64,000 nucleotides of DNA from Thermococcus sp. 21S7 (lineage in GTDB: Archaea > Methanobacteriota_B > Thermococci > Thermococcales > Thermococcaceae): the NCBI RefSeq assembly GCF_012027615.1, contig NZ_SNUT01000001.1, positions 186,001 through 250,000 of the forward strand, written 5' to 3'. This document shows, piece by piece, positions 46,413 through 55,740 of the stretch. The notes beneath the pieces were generated by a model that was given only the letters and a program-made list of their open reading frames with translations, searched no databases and was not told the origin of the DNA. The translations under genes and the position numbers were made by a program. Position 1 is the first letter of the stretch. Each line of letters starts with the position of its first letter.

Positions 46413-48715
46413 GCTTCACAAAAGAAGATGCCGAGAACCTTCTGGAAGAGGTCCGGAGGGAGTTCCTGGGAAAAGTCAAAGAAGAATCTTTCAAGCAGAC
46501 TAAAATTAGGTACTTCGATGACCATCGGATTGTAGAAATCAAATTTGACCTGTGGCGCAGATACATGAACGGGAAGGAGTACGGAATATCGTACATGTGG
46601 ACGGTTTACTTAAGAACCCAGAAGATTAGGTACGGGCTTGCCGTTTCCTGCTCCTCCACAGACGCCAGCGAGAGAGTGTTAACCGAACTGCTCGGGAAAG
46701 ACGCGATTGAATCTCTGGAGGATAAAGGCTTCTCCATCATAAGGTTCGACCGCAGGGTAATGCTCGGAAGAGAGCTACCCCTAGATGCCTTTGATGAAAC
46801 TCAAAAGGAAGAAAGCGTGCGTCTGATGGCGAGCGTGCACGCACTTATCGGAGACAGTATCGCTACTCTCCGGGGGGCGTTATGTTTCAACACAACAGAT
46901 GACCCCTTAGTCGTGGCACTACGGGACATGAAAGCCCGTTACTGGGAGGAATGGAAGAATAACGGAGAACCACTGATTCAAAAGGCCCGGGAAAACGTTA
47001 TTAGGTTCGCCAAAGGCGAATCACAAGAATTGAACATCCCCTCAGACATTTCGGGAGATGCCGGACGGTTACTGTGGTTCGTTGCGGGAGGAGTTAGCGA
47101 CAGAGGGGACCCCGAGGGAATCAGGGAGTTCTTAAGGGCACTGATGGAGGCTTCTCCAGCCGATGCTCTCGGACTCGTGCACGAATACTCCCGTAAAATA
47201 AAAGGAACCAGCATTTTGGGCATCATAAACCTGGCGGCGCTGGTTTATCCCGAGGAACTCATGCCCCTGTGGGGCAGTGATAAGGAAACCAGAGGCATCT
47301 TAAATCCCACAAGCTCTAAGTTGTTGGGGCTCAAGAAGAAAGCATCAAAGCTTAAGCTTGATGAATACGAAAATCTGCGCGACAGAATAAAATACGCCGC
47401 CGAAGAGATTGGGGCATCAAATCTGTTTGAGGTGGCGTTTTATCTAATGAGGATGAGCAAGAACAAACTGCAGACCGTGTCATACAAGGAAAAGCACATA
47501 TTACAGACTTATTTGTTAAATGACTATCTCTCTTTGCGGGGCTACCGCTATCCCCAACACCTCGTCTCCCAGTTCTACACCGCCCTCAAAACCAAGGGCT
47601 TCGTAATCCTCTCCGGCCTCACGGGCACAGGTAAAACAAAGATCGTTCAGGAGCTGGCGAGGCTTCTGGATTATTCAAAGAGAAACTTCCTGTTCCTATC
47701 GGTTCGCCCTGACTGGCGTGATTCCAAACCCCTGCTCGGCTACTACAACCCCCTGACGGGAGGATACCATAAAACCAGCCTTCTGAAGTTCATCATGAAA
47801 GCCATCAAAGACTACGAAGACAACAGAGGCAATGCTACCCCATATTTCGTAATCCTCGATGAGATGAACCTCGCTCATGTTGAGTACTACTTCGCCGACT
47901 TCCTCAGTGTTCTCGAGAGCGGAAGGGATGGAAGCGGCTTCACACGGGAGGGAATAAAGCTCCACGACAGCGAGGAAATCGAGGTTTTTGAAGGCATTCC
48001 TTGGGAGCTGAAGCTTCCACCCAACCTCTACATCATCGGGACGGTGAACATGGACGAGACCACTTACTCGTTCAGCCCTAAGGTTCTCGACAGGGCTTTC
48101 ACGGTGGAGTTCCACGATGTCGAGCTTGAGGGATACCCACCGGGGAGTGGGGAAAGCAGACTGCCCAACGAAGCCGTTGAAGCTCTAAGGGACTCAATAC
48201 TGGAAGACCTCCGCGGTAAGAGCGGCCAGTTCCTCGCGCGTTCGAAAGAGGGGATAAACGAAGCGGTTAAGGAGCTAAGGGACGCTAAAAACGGGGAGTA
48301 CTGGAGGATTCTCACTGAACTGAACAAAGCCCTCGAGCCATACGACATGCACTTCGGCTACCGCGTCGTTGATGAGATTGCACTGTTTGTCCAGAGCGCC
48401 AAGGAGAGTTGGGAAAACGGAATCGTCGAGTTTGAGAGTGACGACGAAATCTTCGACCTTGCACTTCTCATGAAGGTTCTTCCCAAGTTCCACGGGAACA
48501 GAAAGAAGCTCGAAGAACCACTAAAGGCCGTTTTGGGACTGTGCCTCTCAGAGAACGCAGGAATTGACGTCCGGGAGCTCAGGAGAGAGGAGGTTATGAA
48601 CCTCCTCAAAAACTGGGAAACCCAAAGGGAGAACTTCCGCTTCAAGCACACGGCCAAAAAAGCCCTCCGCATGCTCCGCCAGCTATACGAGATAGGCTTC
48701 GCGAGCTTCAGCTAA
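46409..48715 (+). CDS. McrB-like AAA+ ATPase/GTPase
   Basis: A 768-residue protein. Residues 1-380 form a unique N-terminal region without a recognised base-recognition fold. The AAA+ domain follows: Walker A SGLTGTGKTK (near 403), Walker B YFVILDEMNLAHVEYYFADF (near 480), and the McrB-type segment GTVNMDETTYSFSPKVLDRA (near 547), in place of the NTAD motif of E. coli McrB. It should assemble as a ring driving the nuclease encoded upstream. The N-terminal domain may decide the target. Confidence 0.85.
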   Translation: MSFTKEDAENLLEEVRREFLGKVKEESFKQTKIRYFDDHRIVEIKFDLWRRYMNGKEYGISYMWTVYLRTQKIRYGLAVSCSSTDASERVLTELLGKDAIESLEDKGFSIIRFDRRVMLGRELPLDAFDETQKEESVRLMASVHALIGDSIATLRGALCFNTTDDPLVVALRDMKARYWEEWKNNGEPLIQKARENVIRFAKGESQELNIPSDISGDAGRLLWFVAGGVSDRGDPEGIREFLRALMEASPADALGLVHEYSRKIKGTSILGIINLAALVYPEELMPLWGSDKETRGILNPTSSKLLGLKKKASKLKLDEYENLRDRIKYAAEEIGASNLFEVAFYLMRMSKNKLQTVSYKEKHILQTYLLNDYLSLRGYRYPQHLVSQFYTALKTKGFVILSGLTGTGKTKIVQELARLLDYSKRNFLFLSVRPDWRDSKPLLGYYNPLTGGYHKTSLLKFIMKAIKDYEDNRGNATPYFVILDEMNLAHVEYYFADFLSVLESGRDGSGFTREGIKLHDSEEIEVFEGIPWELKLPPNLYIIGTVNMDETTYSFSPKVLDRAFTVEFHDVELEGYPPGSGESRLPNEAVEALRDSILEDLRGKSGQFLARSKEGINEAVKELRDAKNGEYWRILTELNKALEPYDMHFGYRVVDEIALFVQSAKESWENGIVEFESDDEIFDLALLMKVLPKFHGNRKKLEEPLKAVLGLCLSENAGIDVRELRREEVMNLLKNWETQRENFRFKHTAKKALRMLRQLYEIGFASFS

Positions 48716-48862
48716 TTCTTTGCCCTTTTTATCTTATGCATCTTTCATGCTCCTGCTGGTCGAAGCTGATACGAATTGGTAGGAGTTTTCCGGGAGCAAA
48801 ATCATAAGTAGACACAAAAACATTATTACTCTCAATCACCAAGCTACATATTGGTGTCCCCC

Positions 48863-50392
48863 ATGAAAGTGGTTGTTTATGACGGAGCCGACACCATCGG
48901 TGGGTCAAAAATCTACATAGAGGAGAACGGGAACGGGCTTTTCTTGGACTTTGGGATGAATTTTGCAAGATACTCCCGGTACTACGAGGAATTCATAAGC
49001 GAACGGACTGCAAGGGGGATTTACGACCTCTGGCGCCTTGACCTGATACCAAAGCTCAACATTTATCGGGCGGACTTAATCCCGAGAGATCTTGCGAGCG
49101 AAGTTGTCCGATACCCAAAAGTCCCGGTCAATGCGGTCCTAATAAGCCACGCTCACCTCGACCACGTTGGTAACATCGCTCTTCTCGATGAGAGCATCCC
49201 AATTGTCGGCTCCCCGACAACGCTCGTGATTCTCAAGGCCCTGAACGACACTTCCAGCGGAGGGAGCCACTTTGGAATTGAGCTTCCCTATTACAAAATC
49301 AAGAAAAAGAAAGACTCGGAAGGCTACATTCTGGAAGTCGACAGAAAAGCTGATTACCCTTCAAGAAGTGTCATTCTTACCGAAAAAGCAGGAGAACTCG
49401 ATAAATTTCTGTTTTATTCTGCAAAAACCAAGAAGAAAATCATTCCAAACGATGTGAAGATCCTTGACGGGGAAGACCTTGGCTTTGAGGTTAAAGCATT
49501 CAGCATTGACCACTCAATCTACGGTGCCACCGCCTACATAGTGGAAGGGGATGTCAGTTTGGCTTACACCGGAGATTTTAGACTCCATGGGAAAAACGGC
49601 AACGAAACGAGGAAATTTATCAAGGTGGCAAAGAGTGCGAGCGTCCTGATTACCGAGGGTACCCGGGTAGGCCGGGAAGAGCACGAGAACGTCTCGGAGC
49701 AGGAGGTCTACGAGAACGCCCTAAAGATCGTTGAAGAAGCCAAGGGGCTTATAATAGCGGACTTCTCGGCGAGGAACTTTGAGAGGCTTGAGAGCTTTAA
49801 GGAAATCGCAGAGAAGACTGGAAGGGAGTTAGTGGTCACGGCAAAAGATGCCTACTTCCTGTACGCCCTGAAGATTGTTAACGGCGTTGACCGGCTTAAT
49901 GGTCTGAAAATCTACGAGAACTTCAAGGCCAGCCGACAAAAGTGGGAAGAACTCGTGGTCTGGAGCAACTACTCCGAGTACTACGTCTCCCCCTTCGAGA
50001 TCAGAGAGAATCCAGAAAATTACATCCTTTGCTTCTCGTTTTACGACATGCCACACCTGCTAGACATAATGCCCAACAGCGGGACTTACATCTACTCCTC
50101 AAGCGAGGCCTTCGGGGAGGAACAGGAGTTCAGCTTTTTGAGGCTCTGGAACTGGCTGAAGTACTTCCGGTTTGAAGTCCGCGGGTTCAGGGTGGCCGGA
50201 GATGGTAGGCCGGTCTTTGAGAAAGGTCTGCATGCTTCAGGACACATCTCGAGGGAGGAACTGATAGAGGTTATTAACGAGATCGACCCGGACTACATCG
50301 TTCCAGTTCATACAGAGAACCCATGGTGGTTTAAGGATAACTGGGGTGAAAAGGCCATTGTTCTGAAAAACGGAGAGAGCTGGGAGGTCTGA
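48863..50392 (+). CDS. Beta-CASP metallo-beta-lactamase nuclease (RNase J-like)
   Basis: A 509-residue protein with MBL motif 2 HAHLDH (residues 96-101), motif 4 AYTGDFRLHG, and beta-CASP C-terminal elements ASGHISREEL and YIVPVHTE. This predicts a Zn-dependent RNase or DNase with 5'-end activity. Its middle is divergent from standard archaeal RNase J. It lies about 150 bases after the McrB-like gene on the same strand, with a likely own promoter; a link to the McrBC-like pair is by proximity. Confidence 0.8.
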   Translation: MKVVVYDGADTIGGSKIYIEENGNGLFLDFGMNFARYSRYYEEFISERTARGIYDLWRLDLIPKLNIYRADLIPRDLASEVVRYPKVPVNAVLISHAHLDHVGNIALLDESIPIVGSPTTLVILKALNDTSSGGSHFGIELPYYKIKKKKDSEGYILEVDRKADYPSRSVILTEKAGELDKFLFYSAKTKKKIIPNDVKILDGEDLGFEVKAFSIDHSIYGATAYIVEGDVSLAYTGDFRLHGKNGNETRKFIKVAKSASVLITEGTRVGREEHENVSEQEVYENALKIVEEAKGLIIADFSARNFERLESFKEIAEKTGRELVVTAKDAYFLYALKIVNGVDRLNGLKIYENFKASRQKWEELVVWSNYSEYYVSPFEIRENPENYILCFSFYDMPHLLDIMPNSGTYIYSSSEAFGEEQEFSFLRLWNWLKYFRFEVRGFRVAGDGRPVFEKGLHASGHISREELIEVINEIDPDYIVPVHTENPWWFKDNWGEKAIVLKNGESWEV

Positions 50393-50448
50393 GTATAAAT
50401 TTTGTTGCTCGCTCCTTTCTCCCCGATACTTGTCAACTTATCTTTCAA

Positions 50449-50784
50449 TCACTTCTCACAACAACAGGTTGACCTTAGTATGTCTGCTGCTACGTGGAGA
50501 ACCCCTGAGATTAGCAGGATCAGCAGTAGCAGTATTAAGAGGGAGGGGATTAGTGGCAATAACAGTATTACCATTATTATCAACGCTATGACGAGCCAAA
50601 TCTTTACGATTTTTTCATCTATCTCTTTGTTAATAGCCCAGTATATTGGTAAGAACAACAACAGGAGCGCCGCTATAGTTGCGATCGTTGTCCCCAACAC
50701 CACTCTGCCGAACACCCCACCAATCACAAAACCCAATAACAACATCCCCAACAGCCGCGTCAAGACTCTTTTCTTGCCAGCCAT
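50449..50784 (-). CDS. Small multi-pass membrane protein
   Basis: This 111-residue protein (ATG 50784, GGTGG upstream) consists of three to four hydrophobic segments with Leu/Ile-rich repeats (LLILLLLILLISG) and a C-terminal CCCEK. The family is not recognised. It converges on the beta-CASP gene and is followed upstream by the ADP-ribosylglycohydrolase on the same strand, so it may belong to that group. In defence islands such small membrane proteins are sometimes effectors; this is speculation here. Confidence 0.6.
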   Translation of the reverse strand: MAGKKRVLTRLLGMLLLGFVIGGVFGRVVLGTTIATIAALLLLFLPIYWAINKEIDEKIVKIWLVIALIIMVILLLPLIPSLLILLLLILLISGVLHVAADILRSTCCCEK

Positions 50785-50835
50785 GTTTCCACCTTCATGG
50801 CCCATTGCCATTTTAGAACCGATTCTATCATTTTG

Positions 50836-51963
50836 TCATTCTAATCTTTGATGCATGCCGTTCGCAAGTATCTCCTCAGTTTGGTTTAGCGCGTCCAAGA
50901 ACTTGTGAGGTAACATGTTCCCACCAAACAACGGCTCCACTAAAGAGGGAGGAAACTCTGTGATGCCATGAAGCGCGCCCGAGAGGTATCCTACTATCGC
51001 CCCAATGGTGTCGCTGTCCTTGCTGTTTAAGACAGCGGTGGAGAGAGCTTTGTCCAGGTTGTTTCCATATAGGATCATAGTGTAGAGGGCCATGGGCACG
51101 GTCTCGAGAAGGTATGCCCCCGAGCCGACGGCTTTGTTCATATCAAACAGTGTCCAGCCGTCCCGAAGTGCCATCTCCAATACCCTATCCACAAAGTCCC
51201 ACGCGGGCCCGGAGTATCTGTTATTGAACTTGCCAAAACGCGGCCTGTAGACCGAGGAGTCCCCTTCGACTTCCCTCGCAATTTCAACATATTCGTCTTT
51301 CCACCACTCTGGTTCAGGGGGCTTATTTTTGGTGAGCAGTTTCCAGAGGAGGTTAGTGAACGATACCGCTGAAGAGATCGCTAACCTATCGTTGTGGGTG
51401 AGACAGGTCATGATAACGGAGTCGCTAAATGTGCTGTGTGACTCGCTTAGGAATGGTGGTATCACGACTGGGGAGAGCTTCATTAACGCCCCGTTACCGG
51501 CACTTTCGACTCCCGCCAAGTACCAAGGCATGTTCAGCTCCTTATACCTCTTGATGAACTTTTTAACGCTCCTCCCAATTCCAATTATTCTCTCCTTTGT
51601 AAACCGGTCTGCCAGTTTTTTGGGGTTAAACCATCCTTCCTCCAAAAATACTTCCAAAGACAAGAATGTCAGCTGTGTGTCATCCGTGATGTGGGAGGTA
51701 GGAAAGTATCTGGATAACACCCTCATTTCTGGTTCCTCTGGTGGTTTACCTTCTATCGGCGCGCCTAGAGCGTCGCCTATCGCGACCCCCAAGAGCATGC
51801 CCTTAATCTTGCTTAGGGGCACATTGCTAGGTGGCCTTAGTTTTTTGTAGAGTACCTCAGATTGTTCGGCGTTTATTACCCCCGCGTCGAACAGGGCGTC
51901 CATTATGCACAGGTTGTCCCCGCACTCTGACAGTTTTTGGTCCGGCCTGTTGGTGCCCTCCAT
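50836..51963 (-). CDS. ADP-ribosylglycohydrolase family protein, first copy
   Basis: A 375-residue protein. After a 50-residue N-terminal extension come the DraG/ARH motifs KIKGMLLGVAIGDALGAPIE, ITDDTQLTFL (metal ligands) and SKDSDTIGAIVGYLSGAL. The family removes ADP-ribose from proteins or nucleic acids with two Mg2+. It is about 50-70 residues longer than the second copy at 54632-55582. It is encoded opposite to the second copy. ATG follows GGTGTGAAAA. Confidence 0.88.
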   Translation of the reverse strand: MEGTNRPDQKLSECGDNLCIMDALFDAGVINAEQSEVLYKKLRPPSNVPLSKIKGMLLGVAIGDALGAPIEGKPPEEPEMRVLSRYFPTSHITDDTQLTFLSLEVFLEEGWFNPKKLADRFTKERIIGIGRSVKKFIKRYKELNMPWYLAGVESAGNGALMKLSPVVIPPFLSESHSTFSDSVIMTCLTHNDRLAISSAVSFTNLLWKLLTKNKPPEPEWWKDEYVEIAREVEGDSSVYRPRFGKFNNRYSGPAWDFVDRVLEMALRDGWTLFDMNKAVGSGAYLLETVPMALYTMILYGNNLDKALSTAVLNSKDSDTIGAIVGYLSGALHGITEFPPSLVEPLFGGNMLPHKFLDALNQTEEILANGMHQRLE

Positions 51964-52008
51964 TTTTCACACCCTTAGGTTCATAACCCTCTACTGCTTG
52001 TGATCAGC

Positions 52009-52794
52009 TTACAGAGCTCTCTGCCCAGATGGGGGACTTGGAACTTCTAAAAATAGATAGGGGATCAGTTCACTACAGATGTCTCTCTGTCCGATCTGCC
52101 AGACAAGGCTGTCTAGGTGGATCATATTTACTCCCGGCTGTGTCTTCTTGATCTCTTTGAGGACTTCGTCCCAAAAGTGTCTTACTTCCTCGTCCTTGAG
52201 GTCTCTCCCGACGAGTTTTGCTGTTAGTCGCTTTACCCTAACGTCCACCGGTATGGGGATTCCTGAAAAATCAAAGTCCGTGTGCCCCGTGAGAGTGAGG
52301 ACTAGACCCAGTGTTTTCATGGCAAAGACTATCGTTTTATCATTTCTTTTTTGCCCCATGACCCTCGATAACTCTACCCATATTCTTTTAAAGCCCTTTG
52401 AGACGTCCTCAGGGCTTGACATCCACAGTTCCCGGGCTAGATGGCTGTCGAGGAACTTATCAATCCGTTTTAGTTTGGCGTTTTGAAGTCGTTCCTTCAT
52501 ATAGAACTGGCTGAGGAGAGTTTTCATGTCCTCTAGAGTTTCGGGGATTGGGTTCTCTTTGATCAACCTGTGAAGTGGTGGCCAGTATTTTTTCTCCGCC
52601 GGCCCCTTTAACTGGTAGTCATTTAACGCGGCCATGACCATCAGGGTCGCAAATTTCCCAAACCCATACCTTGGGAGTTGGTCTAGAAGCCTAGCTTCCG
52701 GTTCATTAGCCACTATTCTGTCCCAGACTTCAAGAGGAATCTTGGAAAGGACTTTTCCAACTTCTTGGACCCTAAGAAATGAAAAAGAGTCCAA
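52009..52794 (-). CDS. AGOG-type DNA glycosylase/AP lyase
   Basis: A 261-residue protein from TTG 52794, chosen because AGGAGGGG sits six bases upstream; a longer frame to 52899 would overlap the preceding gene by 100 bases. It has the AGOG elements GFGKFATLMVMAALNDYQL, NDKTIVFAMKTLGLV (catalytic Lys of DKTIVF), IPIPVDVRVKRLT (Asp) and HLDSLVWQIGQ. AGOG excises 8-oxoguanine via a helix-hairpin-helix fold. Here it lies among defence-like genes, so substrate specificity may differ. Confidence 0.75.
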   Translation of the reverse strand: MDSFSFLRVQEVGKVLSKIPLEVWDRIVANEPEARLLDQLPRYGFGKFATLMVMAALNDYQLKGPAEKKYWPPLHRLIKENPIPETLEDMKTLLSQFYMKERLQNAKLKRIDKFLDSHLARELWMSSPEDVSKGFKRIWVELSRVMGQKRNDKTIVFAMKTLGLVLTLTGHTDFDFSGIPIPVDVRVKRLTAKLVGRDLKDEEVRHFWDEVLKEIKKTQPGVNMIHLDSLVWQIGQRDICSELIPYLFLEVPSPPSGQRAL

Positions 52795-52796
52795 GA

Positions 52797-53090
52797 TTAA
52801 CCCCTCCTGAATATTACTTTTACGACCTTTCTGTTCCGAACCTCCGGATAAGCTTTCCAGCCCGCAGCGAGCCAGCCTTTTCTCGCTTGGACGTGCCATT
52901 TTTTCTCGCTGTTCTCATTGGCCCACCAAGCAGCGTACTTGTAGGCAGATTTTGGTAAACTAAACTTCTCGTCAAGCGTTTTCAGTTTGTTTTCGAGCTC
53001 TGCGGGGGAAATTTCTATCCTGTCTTTATCTGTCTGGAGCTGGAGCCAGGCCTTCAACACACCATATTTGCTTTCGCGGATGTTTTCCAT
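52797..53090 (-). CDS. DUF7662-like small protein
   Basis: A 97-residue protein from ATG 53090 (GAGGTGG upstream) matching the DUF7662 pattern: FSLPKSAYKYAAWWANE, WHVQARKGWLAAGW and a terminal VVKVIFRRG. The family is mainly found in bacteria and archaea beside mobile or defence genes; function unknown. It precedes the AGOG-like gene by two bases and shares its ribosome-site region, implying co-translation and a joint task. The minus-strand promoter is probably ATCTTAAATAG near 53130. Confidence 0.7.
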   Translation of the reverse strand: MENIRESKYGVLKAWLQLQTDKDRIEISPAELENKLKTLDEKFSLPKSAYKYAAWWANENSEKKWHVQARKGWLAAGWKAYPEVRNRKVVKVIFRRG

Positions 53091-53235
53091 ATTAAGCCAC
53101 CTCATATATACTGTGGCATTTTGACTATTTAAGATTTTCTATTATTGAGTTTATTTCAAACTCAAGACAGAAAGGGTTAAATACTCAGGACACATAAACA
53201 GTTGATGAAATAACAACAAAACCGGGGGATTGCCC

Positions 53236-54069
53236 ATGGAGATACTGTTTACAAGGGAATTCTGGGAAGAACGGGAAGAGCACAGAAAGAAGATACTGCA
53301 CACAGTCCAGGAGTTTATAACGAACTCCACTAGAGACAAACTGACCCAGCTCGTAGGGGAGATCTGGGCGCTAAGGTTTACGTACAAGGACTTGGATTGG
53401 TACATAGAAAAGAGGGTTCTTAAGTACAGTACTCCGGAAGACCTTGCAAAGGCGTTTAAGATACTGATAGATGAAAGCCTGCCTCTGTCAGAGCGTCTTA
53501 AAATTAAAATTCCCGGCTTTGGCTCGGGCGCAGTCTCAGAAATCCTGTTTTCGCTGAACCCCAACAAATACCCAGTATACAATCGAAAGTTCATCATAGG
53601 CGCGACAAAACTTGGGTACAAGATAGATCTCCTTAAGCACACAATTCGGTTGACCCCAGAGACCCTAAACGAGCTTATTAGAGTACACGAACAGATACTT
53701 GCCGACTTTTCAGGCCTCAGGGACGAGATAATAAAAAGGACAGGGATTGAAGTTCCAAAATTTGACTTTACTGACGGGATGCTGTGGAAAGTCGCTCAAG
53801 ACGAGATCTCCGTCAAAGAACTCTTGAATTGGAAACGCCCCACGAAGCTAATGGCGCTTGAGGATGTTGACACGGTCTTGAAGGCTCTGGAGAAGGGCAT
53901 CTCGAAATATGCTGAGCTCCTCAATGAGGGCGAACACGAAGAGGCTGCCCTCGAGAAGGCCGCTTTTTACACGGAGGGAGTGCTTGAGGCCTATGGTGTT
54001 GACCTGAAAGAAGTATCCGACCTCTTCAGGGCGCTGGAGGAACTGCTGGGTAGAATTGTCAAAAAATGA
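53236..54069 (+). CDS. Unrecognised protein with helix-hairpin-helix-like motif
   Basis: A 277-residue mostly helical protein from ATG 53236 (GGGGGAT upstream). It holds IPGFGSGAVSEILFSLNPNK (residues about 93-112) followed by YPVYNRK, resembling helix-hairpin-helix DNA-binding units found in DNA glycosylases and in N-terminal regions of some McrB-like proteins. No catalytic domain is seen. It is divergent from the DUF7662/AGOG pair and is followed by the DUF6884 gene, suggesting a shared regulation from the intervening region. Confidence 0.65.
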   Translation: MEILFTREFWEEREEHRKKILHTVQEFITNSTRDKLTQLVGEIWALRFTYKDLDWYIEKRVLKYSTPEDLAKAFKILIDESLPLSERLKIKIPGFGSGAVSEILFSLNPNKYPVYNRKFIIGATKLGYKIDLLKHTIRLTPETLNELIRVHEQILADFSGLRDEIIKRTGIEVPKFDFTDGMLWKVAQDEISVKELLNWKRPTKLMALEDVDTVLKALEKGISKYAELLNEGEHEEAALEKAAFYTEGVLEAYGVDLKEVSDLFRALEELLGRIVKK

Positions 54070-54084
54070 ATTTGGGTGGTAGAC

Positions 54085-54555
54085 ATGCCGAAATGTTTGT
54101 GTATTGCAACGTGCGGTTCAAAGAAAATCTGGAGCGTTGACCCCAACATTCCAAAGTACGTGCCGGCTAAAGATGCGTATGTAGGTCCCTTATCGAAGAA
54201 AACGATAGAATATGCCCAGACGTTCCACCCTAAGAGCTATGTGATCCTCTCCGCCAAGTACGGGTTTTTGCTCCCGGACGAAAAGATCTCGGACTATGAC
54301 GCATACTGCAGCAAGAACCCCGCAATAACGATCCAGGAACTGAAAAAACAGGCTGCTGAAAAGAAAGTGGATGGCATTGCACTGAAAGACTACAACAAAG
54401 TGATAGTTATTGGTGGCAGATGTTACTGCGACTGGGCCAAAAAAGTCTTTGGGGAGGATAAGGTTGAGTGCCCACTGGCAGGCCTGCCGATAGGCAAAAT
54501 GCTCCAGCGGCTTAAAACGGCTATAACTTCAAGAATCCCCTTAGTCAAGTGTTGA
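54085..54555 (+). CDS. DUF6884 family protein
   Basis: A 156-residue protein from ATG 54085 with family motifs CIATCGSKKIW, YVPAKDAYVGPLSKK, YVILSAKYGFLLPDEKIS and VIVIGGRCYCDWAKKVF. DUF6884 has a Rossmann-like fold and occurs in mobile and defence contexts; the conserved Lys and Asp/Tyr residues suggest nucleotide or nucleic acid processing, without proof. It follows the previous gene by 15 bases. Confidence 0.75.
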   Translation: MPKCLCIATCGSKKIWSVDPNIPKYVPAKDAYVGPLSKKTIEYAQTFHPKSYVILSAKYGFLLPDEKISDYDAYCSKNPAITIQELKKQAAEKKVDGIALKDYNKVIVIGGRCYCDWAKKVFGEDKVECPLAGLPIGKMLQRLKTAITSRIPLVKC

Positions 54556-54631
54556 GAGTTTAATATTCTATTTATTTCCAGTGATTAAAAAGCACAAAAG
54601 GGATACTGATAGTTAGTTGGAGTGTGACATT

Positions 54632-55582
54632 ATGAAAGCCGAACCCAAACTCGTATCACGTCTCAAGGGAGGCCTTTGGGGCGTCATCGTTGGAGACGCC
54701 TTTGGTTTTCCCTTCCAGTTTACCCCTAAAGACACGATGGAAAGGAAGTACTCCAACCCCGCCGAGATCCCAATGAAAAATGGGCTATGGAGTGATGACT
54801 CCTCTTTAACCCTAGCAACTGCTCATGCACTAACAGAGGGATATCACCTTGAGAAGATCGCGGAGAACTTCCTCCGCTGGTATCAGGATGGCGAATTCAC
54901 GCCAAAGGGTTACGCGTTTGATGAAGGCATTACAAGTTCACGGGCAATAGAACGCATCGCGGAAGGAGTTCCTCCGCTTGAGGCCGGGGGTAATGGGGAA
55001 CGGGACAACGGCAACGGTTCGCTTATGAGGATTCTGCCAGCAACGTATTACACTTACTTTAAAATGGGCCCTCTGGAAGAGAAACTCTGGCTAATCCACG
55101 AGGTCTCGATGATAACTCATGCCCATCCCCGCTCACTGGTCGGCTGTGGGATTTATTCACTAGTAGTCTGGAACCTCCTGGATGGCATGGACAAGTTCGA
55201 GGCGTACTACAAAGCAATACGAGCAACGGAAGAACTCTACTCAGAGGAACCCTTTGCCAAGGAGCTCACGCATTATGAGAGGGTTCTGAGCGGAAAAATT
55301 CACGAGATCGGTAGGGACAAGATCAGGGGAAGCGGCTACGTCGTCCACACGTTGGAGGCTGCTTTGTGGGCCTTCCTGAGAAACGAAAGCTTTGCTGACG
55401 CAATAAAAGAAGTGGTCTCCCTTGGGGAGGACACAGACACAACCGGAGCAGTCACTGGTGGCCTGGCCGGAACATACTACAGGATTGATAACATTCCCGA
55501 AGACTGGCTTGAGAAAATCGAGACACGGGAGTATGTTGAAGAGATAATCAACGCCTTTATCGATAGCTTGTTAGGCGATTGA
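54632..55582 (+). CDS. ADP-ribosylglycohydrolase family protein, second copy
   Basis: A 316-residue DraG/ARH protein from ATG 54632 with GGLWGVIVGDAFGFPFQF, LWSDDSSLTLAT and SLGEDTDTTGAVTGGLAG. It is shorter than the first copy and not its close duplicate. It most resembles the decayed fragment at 56873-57130. It probably cleaves ADP-ribose from protein or nucleic-acid adducts. A preceding TTG-based start at 54617 is less likely. Confidence 0.88.
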   Translation: MKAEPKLVSRLKGGLWGVIVGDAFGFPFQFTPKDTMERKYSNPAEIPMKNGLWSDDSSLTLATAHALTEGYHLEKIAENFLRWYQDGEFTPKGYAFDEGITSSRAIERIAEGVPPLEAGGNGERDNGNGSLMRILPATYYTYFKMGPLEEKLWLIHEVSMITHAHPRSLVGCGIYSLVVWNLLDGMDKFEAYYKAIRATEELYSEEPFAKELTHYERVLSGKIHEIGRDKIRGSGYVVHTLEAALWAFLRNESFADAIKEVVSLGEDTDTTGAVTGGLAGTYYRIDNIPEDWLEKIETREYVEEIINAFIDSLLGD

Positions 55583-55583
55583 G

Positions 55584-55740
55584 ATGAGTGTGGAGCTAAT
55601 AAAGACAGTAGCCAGCTTCTCGGTTTGGTTGGGGCTTTTATTTTTTCCTTTTGATACTAGTACGACTCTTCTGGGACGCGTTGATAGAGTTTCTGGCAGA
55701 GGTTTATGATGAAGTGAAGAAAAGGAGGAGAGTCCGATGA
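55584..55740 (+). pseudogene. Possible small membrane protein with frameshift
   Basis: From ATG 55584 one frame reads MSVELIKTVASFSVWLGLLF, a membrane helix, then stops at 55709. A second frame from about 55660 reads RLFWDALIEFLAEVYDEVKK and stops at 55740, overlapping the next ATG (ATGA). Removal of one base near 55660-55665 joins them into a protein of about 50 residues. This could be a recently broken small gene or an over-reading; no family is known. Confidence 0.35.
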
